Below, piece after piece: positions 25,750 through 34,261 of a DNA stretch of 64,000 nucleotides. The first letter of the stretch is position 1; every line of letters starts with the position of its first letter. A model generated the notes under the pieces. It did not search any database. It was not told the DNA's origin and saw nothing but the letters and a program-made list of their open reading frames with translations. A program made the translations under genes and the position numbers. Source of the DNA: CAYZXT01 sp964482515 (lineage in GTDB: Bacteria; Elusimicrobiota; Elusimicrobia; FEN-1173). Location of the stretch: the NCBI GenBank assembly GCA_964482515.1, contig CAYZXT010000009.1, positions 1 through 64,000 on the forward strand, given 5' to 3'.

Positions 25750-27262
25750 GGGGCTTCTTGAGGATGATGTAGGAAACGGCGCAGCGGTTGCGGCGGCGTC
25801 CGGCTTCCGTGTCGTTGCCGGCGAGAGGACGTTTTTCGCCGAAGCCCTTGGCCACCAGGCGCTTCGGGTCGATCTTGTAGTTGTTGATGAGATATTTCCG
25901 CACCACGTTGGCGCGGTGGCGCGAGAGCCTCATGTTGAAGCCGGCGGGACCGTCGCTGCTGGCGTGGCCCTCGATGAAGGCCTTCGCCTCCGGGTGGGCC
26001 TTGAGGAAGGCTGCGATCTTCTTCAAATGGTCGTGCCACTCCGGCCGGATCTTGAACTTGTTCTTTTCGAACTGCACGTAGAGGACGGCCTGCGTGCCGG
26101 CCGCCTTGACGGCGGTCCAGCCGGCGGGCGGCGAGAGCGTGGGCTTGGGCGCCGGTTTTGACGGCGCCGCTCCAGGCGGGGGCGTCGCGGGCGCGGGCGG
26201 GGCGAAGCCGGGGATGGTCCGCACGGGCGCGGTGGAAATGGCGGGTTCCTCTTCGTCTCCCATCGCTTCTTCCAGGGCGGCGGCGCTTGCCGTGGACGTT
26301 TCGATCATCTCCATGCCGTTCGCGGCGGCGGTGGATTCCGCGATTTCCTCCGGCTCGGGTTCCTCCTTGACCTGCTTCTTCCTGTAGCCGAAACGGTGGG
26401 CGACGAAAACGCTTGTGGCCAGGGCGTGCCATTCGCTCTTGCCCGCGCCCGCTTTCGCGAAATAGAAATAATCGCCGGACAGCCCGACGGAAAGGTGCCG
26501 CGTGACGAAGGACTCGATCCCCAGTCCGGCGCGCCCGGAAATGTTCTTGAGCGACTTCGAATCCGGGCCGCTCCCGGTCCCGAGCCCGAAGGACACCAGC
26601 GGCGTCCACTTCTCCCAGGGCTGCAGCACGCGCGTCGCCGCGAGGTGCACGGCCTTGGCGCGGGCCGAACCTTTCATAGAAAGTTCGGCGTAGGAAACCC
26701 CGGCGCGCCAGCGCGGGGCCGTCGCGTAGGTGAACCCGCCCTGCCACTGGGTCTTGCCGTTGGTCGTGCGCTGGACCGCGCGGGGCCCGACGACGCTGAC
26801 GGCGCCGCCCCCGATCCAGGTCCGCCACTTCGCGTTCGACGGCGGCTCCCACTCCGGTTTTTCTTCCTTCCGCTTTTTCTTCTTCGCTTCCAGCGCGGCT
26901 TTCTTCTTGGCCTTCGCCGCGGCTTCCTCTTCCTTGCTGAGCGCGGGTTTCTCCGGCGCGACCGCTTCCTTCTTCACGGGAACCGCGGTTTGCTCCGGCG
27001 CGGGAGCATTGTTTTTCTGGAGATCTTTTTTCGCGGGGACCGGGGTCTTCTCTTGCACGGCGGGAGCGGCCTGGGCGGGCGCGGGCTCCTCGGGCTGTTC
27101 GACATCGTCCACCAGGGGCGCCGCGTCCCCGTCCGACGGGTCGAACCATTCCTCGCCGGTGATGGGCACGTCGAAGGAATCGGATTCGGCGGCGCGGAGC
27201 CCGGCGCAGGCGAAGACCGCCAGCAACATTAAGAGGACCGCGCGGCGGAGGAGGGCTACCAC
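25742..27262 (-). CDS. OmpA-domain protein with Pro/Lys-rich linker
   Basis: About 506 residues. Signal peptide (LLRRAVLLMLLAVFACAGLRAAE), then an acidic/Pro/Lys low-complexity region (residues about 30-125), a barrel-like middle with paired strands, a second Pro-rich stretch and a C-terminal OmpA peptidoglycan-binding domain (FEKNKFKIRPEWHDHLKKIAAFLKAHPEAKAFIEGHASSDG ... NMRLSRHRANVVRKYL). The start at GTG 27262 overlaps the PorV stop by 7 nt; ATG at 27229 is an alternative. Probably anchors the secretion apparatus or surface proteins to the cell wall. Last gene of a five-gene operon. Confidence 0.85.
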   Translation of the reverse strand: MVALLRRAVLLMLLAVFACAGLRAAESDSFDVPITGEEWFDPSDGDAAPLVDDVEQPEEPAPAQAAPAVQEKTPVPAKKDLQKNNAPAPEQTAVPVKKEAVAPEKPALSKEEEAAAKAKKKAALEAKKKKRKEEKPEWEPPSNAKWRTWIGGGAVSVVGPRAVQRTTNGKTQWQGGFTYATAPRWRAGVSYAELSMKGSARAKAVHLAATRVLQPWEKWTPLVSFGLGTGSGPDSKSLKNISGRAGLGIESFVTRHLSVGLSGDYFYFAKAGAGKSEWHALATSVFVAHRFGYRKKQVKEEPEPEEIAESTAAANGMEMIETSTASAAALEEAMGDEEEPAISTAPVRTIPGFAPPAPATPPPGAAPSKPAPKPTLSPPAGWTAVKAAGTQAVLYVQFEKNKFKIRPEWHDHLKKIAAFLKAHPEAKAFIEGHASSDGPAGFNMRLSRHRANVVRKYLINNYKIDPKRLVAKGFGEKRPLAGNDTEAGRRRNRCAVSYIILKKPQK

Positions 27263-28182
27263 AGGCGCTGCCTCCCGAACCGGAGCGTGAGCGAAAGCCG
27301 GTGCGTTTGCCCCGCGTCGAAATCGCCCATGGGCACCCAGGCGTAATCCATGTCGAAGGTTTCCCAGCGCCAGCCCCAGCCGGCGCTGATCCCCAAAGTG
27401 TTGGAGGTCTTCTCGGTGCGCGTGAGGTAGCCGGCGCGGAGGAAGAAGGCGCCGCGCACGCTGGAGAAGACCTTGTATTCCGAGCCGAGGCTGAAGGCGT
27501 TGCCCGCTTCCTGGGAGACGTCGGCGTCGAGGGCCACGATCCACGGCAGCTTGGGCCGCCAGGACGATCCGATCCGCAGGCTGCGGGGCAGCGGGCTGGC
27601 TTCGCGGTCGAACTGCAGCGCCTGGCCCACGTTGCGCACCGACAGCGCCGCGCCCCAGCGCAGCCGCTGATAGGAAATCCCCGCGTCCGCGGCCATGGCG
27701 GCGGCGGTGTCGACGATCTTGGACTGCACCATCTTCCCGGCCACGCCGAAGGCCAGCCTTCGCCCGAGCGTGTGGCTCCAGCCCACGGCGTAGGCCGTGT
27801 CGACGGGGGAGAAGCGCCCGAGCTCCCGGCCCGTGTCATCGGTCCGGCGGATGGACGGATAAATCAGGGTCTGGGCGGAGAGCCCGAAGGTCCCGAGGCC
27901 CGTGGGGGCCGCGATGGAAAGGGATTGCTGCTGCAGCGAGGCGACGTATGCGCCGTACATGAAGGAGGCGGAGGGGCTCTTCATGCGGGCCAGCCCCGCC
28001 GGGTTCCAGAACATGGCGTTGGAATCATCGACGACGGCGGCCGCGGTCTGGCCCATGGCCACGTAGCGCGCGCCGACCCCCATGGTCAGGAATTCGAGGG
28101 AGGTGGACCCGGCCCCGCCCGCCGCCCGGACGGAGTCCGCCGCGAAGAGCAGGACGGCGAGGGCGAGGGAAAGGCGGCGCAT
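27256..28182 (-). CDS. PorV/PorQ-family outer-membrane protein
   Basis: 308 residues. Signal peptide (LALAVLLFAADSVRA). Then the PorV signature: TSLEFLTMGVGARYVAMGQTAAAVVDDSNAMFWNPAGLARM. This UPF0164/FadL-like barrel is linked in Bacteroidetes to type IX secretion as the shuttle that carries cargo. The rest shows barrel strands, with an end in Trp. Its position next to a FlgD-like protein suggests a related export or attachment route; a complete type IX system is not in the window. Confidence 0.88.
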   Translation of the reverse strand: MRRLSLALAVLLFAADSVRAAGGAGSTSLEFLTMGVGARYVAMGQTAAAVVDDSNAMFWNPAGLARMKSPSASFMYGAYVASLQQQSLSIAAPTGLGTFGLSAQTLIYPSIRRTDDTGRELGRFSPVDTAYAVGWSHTLGRRLAFGVAGKMVQSKIVDTAAAMAADAGISYQRLRWGAALSVRNVGQALQFDREASPLPRSLRIGSSWRPKLPWIVALDADVSQEAGNAFSLGSEYKVFSSVRGAFFLRAGYLTRTEKTSNTLGISAGWGWRWETFDMDYAWVPMGDFDAGQTHRLSLTLRFGRQRLW

Positions 28183-28185
28183 CGG

Positions 28186-29118
28186 TTACCTTTGCACGGC
28201 GAGCTGCGTCGTGTGCTTCTCGCCGCCGCTGCGCAGGATCGCCAGGTAGATGCCGCTGGCGACGAGGGTGCCTTCGTCGTTCCGCGTGTCCCACACCGCG
28301 AGCCCGGACGAGTCCGCGGTGAGCTCGCGCACCGCCCGGCCCGTGATCGTGTAGATTTCAATCTTGGCGCCGGCCGGGATGTTCGTGATCCGCATGATCG
28401 TGTCGCCGTTCTTCGGCATGAAGGGGTTGGGGTAGACGAAGGGATCGCCCACGCCCGCGCCCGGCAAAACTTCCAGCGCGCGCAGGATCCCGACGGCGGG
28501 GGTCTTGACGGTGATCGTATCCGCCGCGGCGTCCCGCGTCGCGTTGTCGAAGGCGAGCCAGCGCGTTTCCTCCGGCAGGTAGCGCTGCAGGGACAGCCGC
28601 GACTCGTCCGTCACGCCGCCCAGCGCGGAGGCGTTGTAGAAGAACTCGTAGGTGATGGCGCGGCCCGGCGTGGCGACCGGCACGGTCCGGGTGCGGACGC
28701 CGATGGGCGTGCCGATGATCTGGTTCGTCCGTGAGACCGCGTCGGGGTACGTCGCGGGGATGTCGGCGAGGAAGGTGACGCTCTGGGAGTAGGTCCCCGC
28801 CGGGACCGTGATGCAGACGCGGCCGAAGGTACGCTCCAGGCAGAAATAGTTGTCGACCGTGTTGTCCAGGTCGATGATGTCCGTCGAAATGGATTCGAAG
28901 CCGAGCAGCGCCTGCATGAACCCGACGCCGAGGACGTAGTTCCCGGTGGAGAGTAGGTTGGCGGAAGCGGGCTGGCTGACGCTCGCCGTCAGGCGGTAGG
29001 ACGCCGACGCCGCCGCTCCGCCGCCGGCTCCCGCGTTCAGGGCGGGCTTGTTGTCGGCCGCGAAGGCGGGCCCGAACATCAGGGCCGGGAGAATCAGGAT
29101 CAGAAATAATTTCTTCAT
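28186..29118 (-). CDS. Surface protein with C-terminal FlgD-like Ig domain
   Basis: 310 residues. Signal peptide to about residue 20 (PAFAADNK). The middle (residues about 30-225) is beta-rich with a fixed-interval Thr/Val pattern. The C-terminal 80 residues match FlgD_ig/type IX sorting-type domains: VYPNPFMPKNGDTIMRITNIPAGAKIEIYTITGRAVRELTADS..GLAVWDTRNDEGTLVASGIYLAIL. In other bacteria such tails direct export. Sits between the S74 pair and PorV, 3 nt from the latter. Probably cargo. Confidence 0.8.
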   Translation of the reverse strand: MKKLFLILILPALMFGPAFAADNKPALNAGAGGGAAASASYRLTASVSQPASANLLSTGNYVLGVGFMQALLGFESISTDIIDLDNTVDNYFCLERTFGRVCITVPAGTYSQSVTFLADIPATYPDAVSRTNQIIGTPIGVRTRTVPVATPGRAITYEFFYNASALGGVTDESRLSLQRYLPEETRWLAFDNATRDAAADTITVKTPAVGILRALEVLPGAGVGDPFVYPNPFMPKNGDTIMRITNIPAGAKIEIYTITGRAVRELTADSSGLAVWDTRNDEGTLVASGIYLAILRSGGEKHTTQLAVQR

Positions 29119-29140
29119 GAAGATCCTATGAAGCGGTCGT

Positions 29141-30400
29141 TTACTTTCCCGCCGCTTTTTCCAGTTCCGCGACCCGCGCGGAAAGTGCGTCGTGCTCCGC
29201 GCTCAGTTCCTTGATCGCGTTCAGCATGCTCCACAAAATCGGATCGCTCCCGAGGGTCAGGTAGCCGTTGGACGTGGTGCGCACCGCTTCCGGGATCACC
29301 TTCTGCACGTCCTGGGCGATGAACCCCACGTTTTCCGCGTCGCTCGGGATGCGCAGGGGGTTGTCCGCCTTGTAGCGGTAGCGGACCGGGTTCAGCTGGA
29401 GGACTTCCCGCAGGCCGTAGGTGAAGGGCCCGGTGACGTCTTTCAGCCGCGCGTCGGAAAAGGTCTGCCAGGTCCCGCCGCCCGCCTTGCTGGCGTCGCC
29501 GTTGACGCTCAGCGCGAAGTCGGGCGAGACCGTGCCGATGCCGACCCGCCGGTTGGTGATGACGAAGGTGTCGTCGCCGATGGTCACGTAGGGGTCCGCG
29601 CCGTCGATGATGAACCCGCCGGAGCTGATGTGCAGCTTGGCGGCGGGCGTTGGCGTGCCGATCCCCACCATGCCGCCGGTCACCACGAAGGTGCTGAGCC
29701 CGACGCTCATGGCGCTGCCCTGCACCGTGAGGGTGGAAGCGCCCACGAGCGTCAATTGGGTCGCGTCCACGGGAGGCAGCAGGACGCCCGGCAAAAGCCG
29801 GACGAGCTGGTCGGGGCCGTTGAAGGTGTTGCCCTGCATGGTGAAGGTGTCCGTGTCGATGTCCACGTCCACGCCGTCGGGGTCCGCGCTGACCACGACC
29901 TTGAAGCGGTTGGTGAAGTTGATGAAGCTGACGTCCGGGTGGACGTTGCCGCCGTTCAGCCGGATCCCCAGGGGGTTCAGGAGCCCGGGCAGCGTGGTGA
30001 CGGAGGAGGGGATGTCGGCGATCTTGTCCCACCGCACCGACAGGGCGCTGGGGGCCGACGACAACGGGTAGCGCGGTGAGATCACCTGGCCCTCGATGGC
30101 CACCTGCAGCCACTTGTCGTCGGAGAAATCGATGGTGCCGAGGGCCTGGTTGACGGAGCCGAGGAGCACGCTGTAGACGCCGTTCTCGTCCGGCGTCACG
30201 GTCTGGGTCTCGGTGAAAAGGGCCGTTCCGCCCGTGGCCGCGCCCCAGAGGGTGAAGACCACGGACGTGGGCGCCGTGATCGGAATGCCGTCGCCGTCGA
30301 CCAGCCGGCCCTGGAAGTTGAAGGTCTCCAGCAGCGCGTGGGCGGGCAGCGCCGCGGCGAAGAGCAGGGAAAAGAAAAGCAGGGATTTGGATAGTCTCAC
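29141..30400 (-). CDS. S74 tail-fibre-like surface protein, paralogue 1
   Basis: 419 residues. Signal peptide, then FNFQGRLVDGDGIPITAPTSVVFTLW, a beta-rich central fibre segment with repeated LTVQGSAMSVG-type strands, and a C-terminal peptidase S74/intramolecular chaperone domain (FSDARLKDVTGPFTYGL ... RYRYKADNPLRIPSDAENVGFIAQDVQKVIPEAV ... ILWSMLNAIKELSAEHDAL). Such domains guide trimerisation of fibres and are often self-cleaved. Start is a GTG at 30400 with GGAGG upstream. Closely related to the next gene, 14 nt away; the two are a tandem duplication. Confidence 0.85.
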   Translation of the reverse strand: MRLSKSLLFFSLLFAAALPAHALLETFNFQGRLVDGDGIPITAPTSVVFTLWGAATGGTALFTETQTVTPDENGVYSVLLGSVNQALGTIDFSDDKWLQVAIEGQVISPRYPLSSAPSALSVRWDKIADIPSSVTTLPGLLNPLGIRLNGGNVHPDVSFINFTNRFKVVVSADPDGVDVDIDTDTFTMQGNTFNGPDQLVRLLPGVLLPPVDATQLTLVGASTLTVQGSAMSVGLSTFVVTGGMVGIGTPTPAAKLHISSGGFIIDGADPYVTIGDDTFVITNRRVGIGTVSPDFALSVNGDASKAGGGTWQTFSDARLKDVTGPFTYGLREVLQLNPVRYRYKADNPLRIPSDAENVGFIAQDVQKVIPEAVRTTSNGYLTLGSDPILWSMLNAIKELSAEHDALSARVAELEKAAGK

Positions 30401-30414
30401 GAAACGGCCTCCGT

Positions 30415-31701
30415 CTAACGATTTCTCAAAAGTTCAAGTTGCGCGATCCGGGCCTTCAGAGCCTCGTTGCGCGCGCTCATCTCTTTGATCGCGTTCAGCA
30501 TGCTCCACAAAATGGGGTCGCTCCCGAGGGAGAGATAACCGTTCGGGGCGTCGCGCACCGCCTCGGGGACCACGTCCCGCACGTCCTGGGCGATGAACCC
30601 GATGTTGTCTTTGTCGGACGGCAGGTTCAGGGGGTTCCCCGCCTTGTAGCGGTAGCGGACGGGGTTCAATCGGAGGACGTCGTCCAGGGAATGGGAAAAT
30701 GGCCCCGTGACGTCTTTCAGCCGCGCGTCGGAAAAAGTCTGCCAGGTCCCGCCGCCCGTCTTGCTCGCGTCCCCGTTGACGGCGAGGGTGACGTCCGGCG
30801 ACGCGGTGCCCATGCCGACGCGCCGGTTGGTGACCACGAAGGTCTGGTCGTTGATGTTCACGAAGGGATCGGCGCCGTCCAGGATGAACCCGCCGGAGCT
30901 GATGTGCAGTTTCGCCAAGGGCGCGGTTCTCCCGACCCCCACCATGCCGCCGCGCACCGTGAAGTCGTCCCCCGCCACGCTCATGGCGGCGCCCCGCACC
31001 GTGAGGGTGGACGCCAGCAGCGTCAGCGACTGCGCGTTCAGGGAAGGCAGGGCGCCGGCGCCGTTCAGTTGCAGGAGTTGGTTGGACCCGTTGAACGTGT
31101 TTCCCTGCAGGGTCGCCGAGGACGAGTTCATCTCAATGTCGATGGTCCAGTAGGGCGGCCCGAGCGGAGAGGTCTGCGGCGAGAAGATGGTGGAGAAGTT
31201 GAGGAACCCAGGGTCCAGGTGGACGGTGGCGCCGTTCAGCTGGACGTAGACGTCCCGCTGCAGTCCCGATCCGTAAAGGTGTTGAGGGGGAACGCCCGAG
31301 ACGGCCTGCCATTCGGCGGAGAGGGCGTTGGGGACCGACGACAGGGACAGCCGCGGGGCGAGGACCTCTCCCTCCACGTTCACCTCGAGCCAGGTGTCCG
31401 ATCCGAAGTAGACGCCCGTCAGCGTTTGGTTGAGGGACCCGATGAGGGCGGTGTAGACCCCGTTGGCGTCGGGGGCGACGGTGTGGGTCTCCGTGTAGAC
31501 GGCGAACTCCTCCTTTTGCAGCGAAACCTCCGCCGTCGACGACTTCCAGAGGCTGAAGATCACGGTCCGCGGGGTCGAGACCGGGTCGCCGGCGCTGTCG
31601 GTCAGGCGGCCCTGGAAATTGAAATGGGGCGTAAAGGCGGCGGAGGCGGGGACGGCGAGGGCGAAAAGCGCGAAGAACAACAGCGATTTGGAAATTTTCA
31701 A
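30415..31701 (-). CDS. S74 tail-fibre-like surface protein, paralogue 2
   Basis: About 428 residues from TTG at 31701, preceded by GGAG with 8 nt spacing; aligning with the paralogue (KSLLFF...) supports this start over the ATG at 31725. Signal peptide, FNFQGRLTDSAGDPVSTPRTVIFSLWK, fibre region, S74 domain (FSDARLKDVTGPFSHSLDDVLRLNPVRYRYKAGNP...). The S74 portions of the two genes are near-identical in places while the fibre parts differ, as expected if they recognise different partners. First gene of the operon. Confidence 0.85.
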   Translation of the reverse strand: MKISKSLLFFALFALAVPASAAFTPHFNFQGRLTDSAGDPVSTPRTVIFSLWKSSTAEVSLQKEEFAVYTETHTVAPDANGVYTALIGSLNQTLTGVYFGSDTWLEVNVEGEVLAPRLSLSSVPNALSAEWQAVSGVPPQHLYGSGLQRDVYVQLNGATVHLDPGFLNFSTIFSPQTSPLGPPYWTIDIEMNSSSATLQGNTFNGSNQLLQLNGAGALPSLNAQSLTLLASTLTVRGAAMSVAGDDFTVRGGMVGVGRTAPLAKLHISSGGFILDGADPFVNINDQTFVVTNRRVGMGTASPDVTLAVNGDASKTGGGTWQTFSDARLKDVTGPFSHSLDDVLRLNPVRYRYKAGNPLNLPSDKDNIGFIAQDVRDVVPEAVRDAPNGYLSLGSDPILWSMLNAIKEMSARNEALKARIAQLELLRNR

Positions 31702-31872
31702 GACGGTATCTCCGGTGTCGCGCAAAGTGTGGTCCCCCGGGAAAGCGCCGGACGGGCGGTTGCGGGGCGAGCTGTATAAATATGTGCCTAGAAATGAATA
31801 AATTCAACGATTTGTTGATTTTGTTTGGGGGAGGGGGGCGGCGGGTTCGTGAATTCGGGAACGAACGGCGGA

Positions 31873-32919
31873 TTACTTTTTTATGTAGACCTGGATTCCT
31901 TCGGAGAGGGCGGAGAAGAGGATTTGGAGGGCGTAGCTGAGCAGGGCGATCACCACGATCACGATCAGCGTCATCAACTGTTCCATGCCGGCGTAGTTCG
32001 ACACGAAGATCAACAGGGAAACGAACCCGGCGATCAGGCCCGTGGCCGCCGACAGCCGGCTGAGGAACCGCAGCATCTCGCTGACCTGCTGCAGGGTGCC
32101 GAAGGGGGAGAGGTTCAGCTTCTCGGGCGGGGCGGATTCCTGCAAAACGCTGCCGCAGGACGTGCAATACCAGGACGCCAGCCCGTTGTTGGCGTGGCAG
32201 CGGTCGCAGGTCTTGTGGTCGAGCTTGCCCACGAAGCGGCGCCGGAAGATGAAGAAGCGCTCCGCCGTCGCGATGGCCGACCAGAGCGACAGTCCGATGA
32301 TCCCGCCCAGCACGGCCTCGCTCAGCCGCCGCAGGACCCAGGAATCCATGGCCACGGTCTGGATCAAATAAACGTGGAACGAGGACCCGAGGTAGGCGCC
32401 GATGCCCCCGCCCAGAAACCCGCTGGCCACGCCCCAGAAGATTTTGTCCGCCCGCTTCTCCCACCAGGCGCTCACGGTGCCGATGGCCGCGCCCGCGATG
32501 GCCCAGTAAAGGAAGATCAGCCAGGGGATGAAGTCCGGCCCCAGGCGCGTCTGCAACAGTTGGAAGATCAGCCCGCCGGCGAGCCCGCCCAGTCCGCCTA
32601 CCAGCGCGCCCCGGACGGTCTTCGGCGTGGACTCCTCCACCATGCCGTCCACCGAACCCAGGAACGCCCCGCCCATGAGCCCCGTCAACCCGTAGATCGA
32701 ATAGCCCGAGCCCGTCTGCGACAGGATGCGGGCCACCATGGGGATGAAGAACCAGGCGATGACGCCGGCGGTCGAGCCCGCGCAGGCGCGGCGCAGGATC
32801 CAGTGCAGGTGGCCGCGGAACTTGGCGGCGGCGAAGGAGACGGGGTTGAAGGCCATGCGGCAGCGGCCGCAGTAGTTCAGCTGGATCGGGTTTTCATGGT
32901 CGCAGGAGGGGCATTTCAT
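31873..32919 (-). CDS. Zinc-ribbon membrane protein, unknown function
   Basis: 348 residues. N-terminal zinc ribbon (CPSCDHENPIQLNYCGRC), then eight or so hydrophobic segments with Gly-rich helices (VGGLGGLAGGLIFQLL, GVASGFLGGGIGAYLG), a second ribbon in a central loop (CDRCHANNGLASWYCTSCG) and three more helices. The double zinc-ribbon around Gly-rich helices is distinctive, but I do not recognise the family. Starts with MKCPSCDHEN at 32919. Confidence 0.7.
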   Translation of the reverse strand: MKCPSCDHENPIQLNYCGRCRMAFNPVSFAAAKFRGHLHWILRRACAGSTAGVIAWFFIPMVARILSQTGSGYSIYGLTGLMGGAFLGSVDGMVEESTPKTVRGALVGGLGGLAGGLIFQLLQTRLGPDFIPWLIFLYWAIAGAAIGTVSAWWEKRADKIFWGVASGFLGGGIGAYLGSSFHVYLIQTVAMDSWVLRRLSEAVLGGIIGLSLWSAIATAERFFIFRRRFVGKLDHKTCDRCHANNGLASWYCTSCGSVLQESAPPEKLNLSPFGTLQQVSEMLRFLSRLSAATGLIAGFVSLLIFVSNYAGMEQLMTLIVIVVIALLSYALQILFSALSEGIQVYIKK

Positions 32920-32966
32920 CTCGAAGGATTTTTATCATATGCGTTGCCGCCAGGCAACGTGCCGGT

Positions 32967-33003
32967 CCTTGTCCGCTAGGCATGGTCCCGGTCTGTCGGA
33001 TGG
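32967..33003 (+). repeat. 36-bp repeat R2, copy 1
   Basis: CCTTG...CGCTAGGCATGGTCCC... belongs to the family found also at 35255, 38414 and 40059. This copy has one extra base and lies between the zinc-ribbon gene and the DUF1016 gene. Confidence 0.65.
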
Positions 33004-33039
33004 GATTGTCGGATGGCACAGGCCACGGGACAATTGGTA

Positions 33040-33068
33040 AAATTGTGCAGCAAGTTGCTGCACAATTT
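33040..33068. repeat. Palindrome ahead of DUF1016 gene
   Basis: AAATTGTGCAGCAA and TTGCTGCACAATTT (14 bp each) around one G. A second, imperfect dyad (CTGCC...GGCAG) follows at 33073-33091. No ribosome site lies before the ATG at 33107. The palindrome core ATTGTGCAG recurs inside the gene. Confidence 0.8.
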
Positions 33069-33106
33069 AAAACTGCCACAGCTTGCGGCAGAATTAGGTG
33101 AACATT

Positions 33107-34192
33107 ATGCCGCGTCAGAAAAAATCCCATCCAATAGTGAAACAAGCTGCTTCATCATTTCCGATGCCCGTTGATTTGTTGTCGGACATTCGAGGGTTTA
33201 TTGAGACAACCCGTTCCCGGACGGCGCAGGCCGTCAATGCCGCATTGGTCATGCTCTATTGGCGCATCGGGCGGCGTATCCAAGACGATGTTCTTAAAAA
33301 CAAGCGGGCCGGTTATGGGGAAGAGATTGTGCAGACACTGTCGACACAATTGGTCCCTGAATTCGGGGAGGGATTTGGCAAGCGGGTTCTTTTTCGGATG
33401 ATTCGGTTCGCCGAGGCTTTCCCGGACGAACAGATTGTGTCGACGCTGTCGACACAATTGGGATGGTCTCATTTTGTGGAAATCATTCCCTTGGACGATC
33501 CGCTCAAGCGGAATTTCTACGCCGAGATGTGTCGGCTGGAGGGCTGGAGCGTGCGGAAGTTGCGGGAGAAAATCAGCGGGATGCTTTTTGAGCGGACGGC
33601 CCTTTCTAAGAAACCCGCCAAACTCGCTGAGTTGGAGCTGAAGAAGCTTCGCGAAGAGGACAAGCTCACGCCGGACCTGGTTTTCCGGGACCCTTATTTC
33701 CTGGATTTTCTCGGTCTTAAAGGTGTGTATCTGGAAAAGGATTTGGAAGCCGCGATCTTGCGGGAGATGGAGACGTTCATCCTGGAGTTGGGGGCCGGTT
33801 TTTCCTTCGTCTCTCGGCAAAAACGCATCCAGATCGGCGGAGAGGATTTTTATTTGGACCTTTTGTTCTATCACCGTAAACTGCGCCGCCTCGTCGCCGT
33901 GGAATTGAAATTGGGGAAGTTTAAACCCCAGTTCAAAGGCCAGATGGAGCTTTACCTTCGCTGGCTGGACAAGCACGAACGGCAGTCCGGCGAAGAAGCG
34001 CCGCTCGGACTCATCCTTTGCGCGGACAAGTCCGACGAACAGGTGGAGTTGTTGCAACTTGAAAAGAGCGGCATTCGCGTTGCTCAATATATGACTGCCT
34101 TGCCGTCTCGAAAGGTATTGGAAAATAAACTCCACCAAGCCATCCGCCATGCGCGGGAACGCTTGGAAACCATAAAAGAATCCGGCGATTAG
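33107..34192 (+). CDS. DUF1016/YhcG-type PDDEXK nuclease
   Basis: 361 residues from the ATG at 33107 (a GTG at 33098 is in frame). N-terminal DUF1016 domain (about 20-170: VDLLSDIRGFIETTRSRTAQAVNAALVMLYWRIGRRI ... FGKRVLFRMIRFAEAFPDEQIVSTLSTQLGWSHF) and C-terminal PDDEXK nuclease (FYLDLLFYHRKLRRLVAVELKLGKFKP), with the Asp and the ELK motif visible. The family is common in mobile or defence islands and its role is not settled. Two DNA palindromes lie within the DUF1016 part (33326 and 33434). Confidence 0.9.
   Translation: MPRQKKSHPIVKQAASSFPMPVDLLSDIRGFIETTRSRTAQAVNAALVMLYWRIGRRIQDDVLKNKRAGYGEEIVQTLSTQLVPEFGEGFGKRVLFRMIRFAEAFPDEQIVSTLSTQLGWSHFVEIIPLDDPLKRNFYAEMCRLEGWSVRKLREKISGMLFERTALSKKPAKLAELELKKLREEDKLTPDLVFRDPYFLDFLGLKGVYLEKDLEAAILREMETFILELGAGFSFVSRQKRIQIGGEDFYLDLLFYHRKLRRLVAVELKLGKFKPQFKGQMELYLRWLDKHERQSGEEAPLGLILCADKSDEQVELLQLEKSGIRVAQYMTALPSRKVLENKLHQAIRHARERLETIKESGD
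33326..33350. repeat. Intragenic imperfect palindrome, DUF1016 gene
   Basis: A 25-bp dyad beginning ATTGTGCAG and ending CACAAT; 10 of 12 arm pairs match. It encodes I-V-Q-T-L-S-T-Q-L. Confidence 0.7.
33434..33458. repeat. Intragenic palindrome, DUF1016 gene
   Basis: ATTGTGTCGAC and GTCGACACAAT (11 bp each, perfect) around GCT. It encodes I-V-S-T-L-S-T-Q at the homologous place of the palindrome in the second DUF1016 gene. Confidence 0.85.
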
Positions 34193-34219
34193 TGACCCCG
34201 TTGGCCCGTTTCTTTGGTT

Positions 34220-34247
34220 ACTTTCTTTCGGGCACGCGAAAGAAAGT
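34220..34247. repeat. Palindromic element between nuclease genes
   Basis: ACTTTCTTTCG and CGAAAGAAAGT (11 bp) around GGCACG. No T-run follows, so a terminator role is unproven; similar 'CTTTCTTT' palindromes occur in many genomes. Confidence 0.6.
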
Positions 34248-34249
34248 GA

Positions 34250-34255
34250 CATAAT
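34250..34255 (+). promoter_or_regulatory. -10 box CATAAT, leaderless
   Basis: CATAAT lies 6 nt before the ATG at 34262, next to the palindromic element. Confidence 0.5.
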
Positions 34256-34261
34256 GTCCGC

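Noticed and set aside
25668..27839. 723-residue frame on the same strand as OmpA
   Set aside because: Low-complexity Arg/Pro-rich sequence in another frame of the OmpA and PorV genes; no start or domain.
33073..33091. CTGCC...GGCAG as a second perfect palindrome before the DUF1016 gene
   Set aside because: Only the outer 5 bp and a few inner pairs match; it is kept only as a weak dyad beside the 33040 palindrome.
34220..34247. Intrinsic terminator after the DUF1016 gene
   Set aside because: The stem is good but no T-run follows on either strand close by, so it is listed as a palindromic element.
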